A stretch of 14,983 nucleotides of DNA from Acidimicrobiales bacterium (GTDB taxonomy: Bacteria; Actinomycetota; Acidimicrobiia; Acidimicrobiales; Palsa-688). Each line of letters opens with the position of its first letter. The first letter of the stretch is position 1. Where the stretch lies: the NCBI GenBank assembly GCA_019241495.1, contig JAFAWZ010000073.1, forward strand, positions 1 through 14,983. The letters run 5' to 3'. Under the pieces are notes generated by a model that ran no database searches, was not told the DNA's origin, and saw only the letters and a list, made by a program, of their open reading frames with translations. A program made the translations under genes and the position numbers. Below, in pieces: positions 14,473 through 14,983 of this stretch.

Positions 14473-14983
14473 ATGGAGTTTGGGGTATCGATCGCGTCGG
14501 CTTTGGGGGCGGCTATCAGCTTCGCCTTCGCGGCCGTGCTCCAGCAGGAGGCCACACAGTCCATTGACGAGGACAAGTCCCTCACCATCGGCCTCCTCCG
14601 GGAGCTGTTGAGGCGACGCAAGTGGCTGCTGGGCGGGGCGTGCCTGCTCACGGGTTTCGGTCTCCAAGCGCTCGCCTTGTCTTACGGGCCGATCGCCGTG
14701 GTACAGCCCATCGTGGTGACCGAGCTGGCCTTCGCCATCCCCCTCGGGATCCTGCGCCGCCACCGCCGGGCCGGCTTGCAGGAGTGGGCGGGGATCGGCG
14801 CGGTCATGAGCGGCGTGGCCATATTCCTGCTGGTCGCCTCCCCCAGCAAGGGCATCGGTAACCCACCGACCGAGGACTGGATCGCGTCTCTGGTCCCGGT
14901 CGGGGCGGTCGCGGCCACGGCCGCCGTGCTCGGCGCGGCCCGCAGGGGGCCCAAACGGGCCATGTTCCTGGGGGCGGCGGCCG
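14473..14983 (+). CDS. DMT-superfamily transporter (EamA/NIPA-like), N-terminal part, cut by window end
   Basis: The first 170 residues of an integral membrane transporter are present; the frame runs off the window. Hydrophobic segments lie at about 5-24, 51-71, 73-93, 103-123 and 137-156, and a sixth begins near 163. The pattern AISFAFAAVLQQEAT, then GFGLQALALSYGPIAVVQPI and VTELAFAIPLG, is typical of actinobacterial DMT-family permeases related to EamA and NIPA proteins. The substrate is unknown; metabolite or drug export and magnesium transport are both known in the superfamily. ATG 14473 was chosen because helix 1 starts right after it and a -10 lies 8 nt upstream. It is divergent from prfC with no functional link evident. 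Confidence 0.85.
   Translation, partial: MEFGVSIASALGAAISFAFAAVLQQEATQSIDEDKSLTIGLLRELLRRRKWLLGGACLLTGFGLQALALSYGPIAVVQPIVVTELAFAIPLGILRRHRRAGLQEWAGIGAVMSGVAIFLLVASPSKGIGNPPTEDWIASLVPVGAVAATAAVLGAARRGPKRAMFLGAAA

Overview
The window is GC-rich and looks like an actinobacterial chromosome. Most codons end in G or C, GTG and TTG starts are common, and several genes that begin a transcript have a TANNNT -10 element 6-9 nt before the start codon with no Shine-Dalgarno. A class such as Acidimicrobiia would fit, but that placement is inference. No tRNA, rRNA, CRISPR array or insertion sequence was seen. No gap reaches 300 bp; the longest are 154 bp (1417-1570) and 150 bp (7100-7249).

Left part (1-7099), core genes. 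The minus strand carries the start of the str operon, rpsL-rpsG-fusA, with fusA cut by the window edge. A divergent O-methyltransferase gene begins 154 bp upstream of rpsL. Next come a minus-strand pair (secreted alpha/beta-hydrolase lipoprotein, then an EstB-like serine hydrolase), a divergent SH3-domain lipoprotein, and a convergent large membrane protein that resembles GT-C glycosyltransferases. These envelope genes are packed very tightly: 24 bp between divergent starts and a 4-bp tail-to-tail overlap.

Middle part (7100-12695), accessory-looking. It opens with three copies of TGTCGAAAAGTGG at an exact 23-bp period. They overlap the probable promoter of an AAA ATPase with a DUF4143/PD-(D/E)xK-like C-terminus. 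A SNF2-family helicase and a translationally coupled SWIM zinc-finger protein follow. Convergent to them lies a two-gene unit: a three-helix membrane protein and a 52-aa proline-rich protein whose GTG start overlaps the membrane gene by 8 bp. In-frame TTA leucine codons, rare in such genomes, were found in the ATPase (2), helicase (1) and SWIM (1) genes and in none of the flanking genes checked by eye.

Right part (12743-14983), core again: prfC (release factor 3) on the minus strand and the start of a divergent DMT-family transporter, cut by the window end.

The best leads for something undescribed are the 23-bp repeat array and the membrane protein/microprotein pair next to the helicase-SWIM unit. 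The other genes belong to recognisable families.
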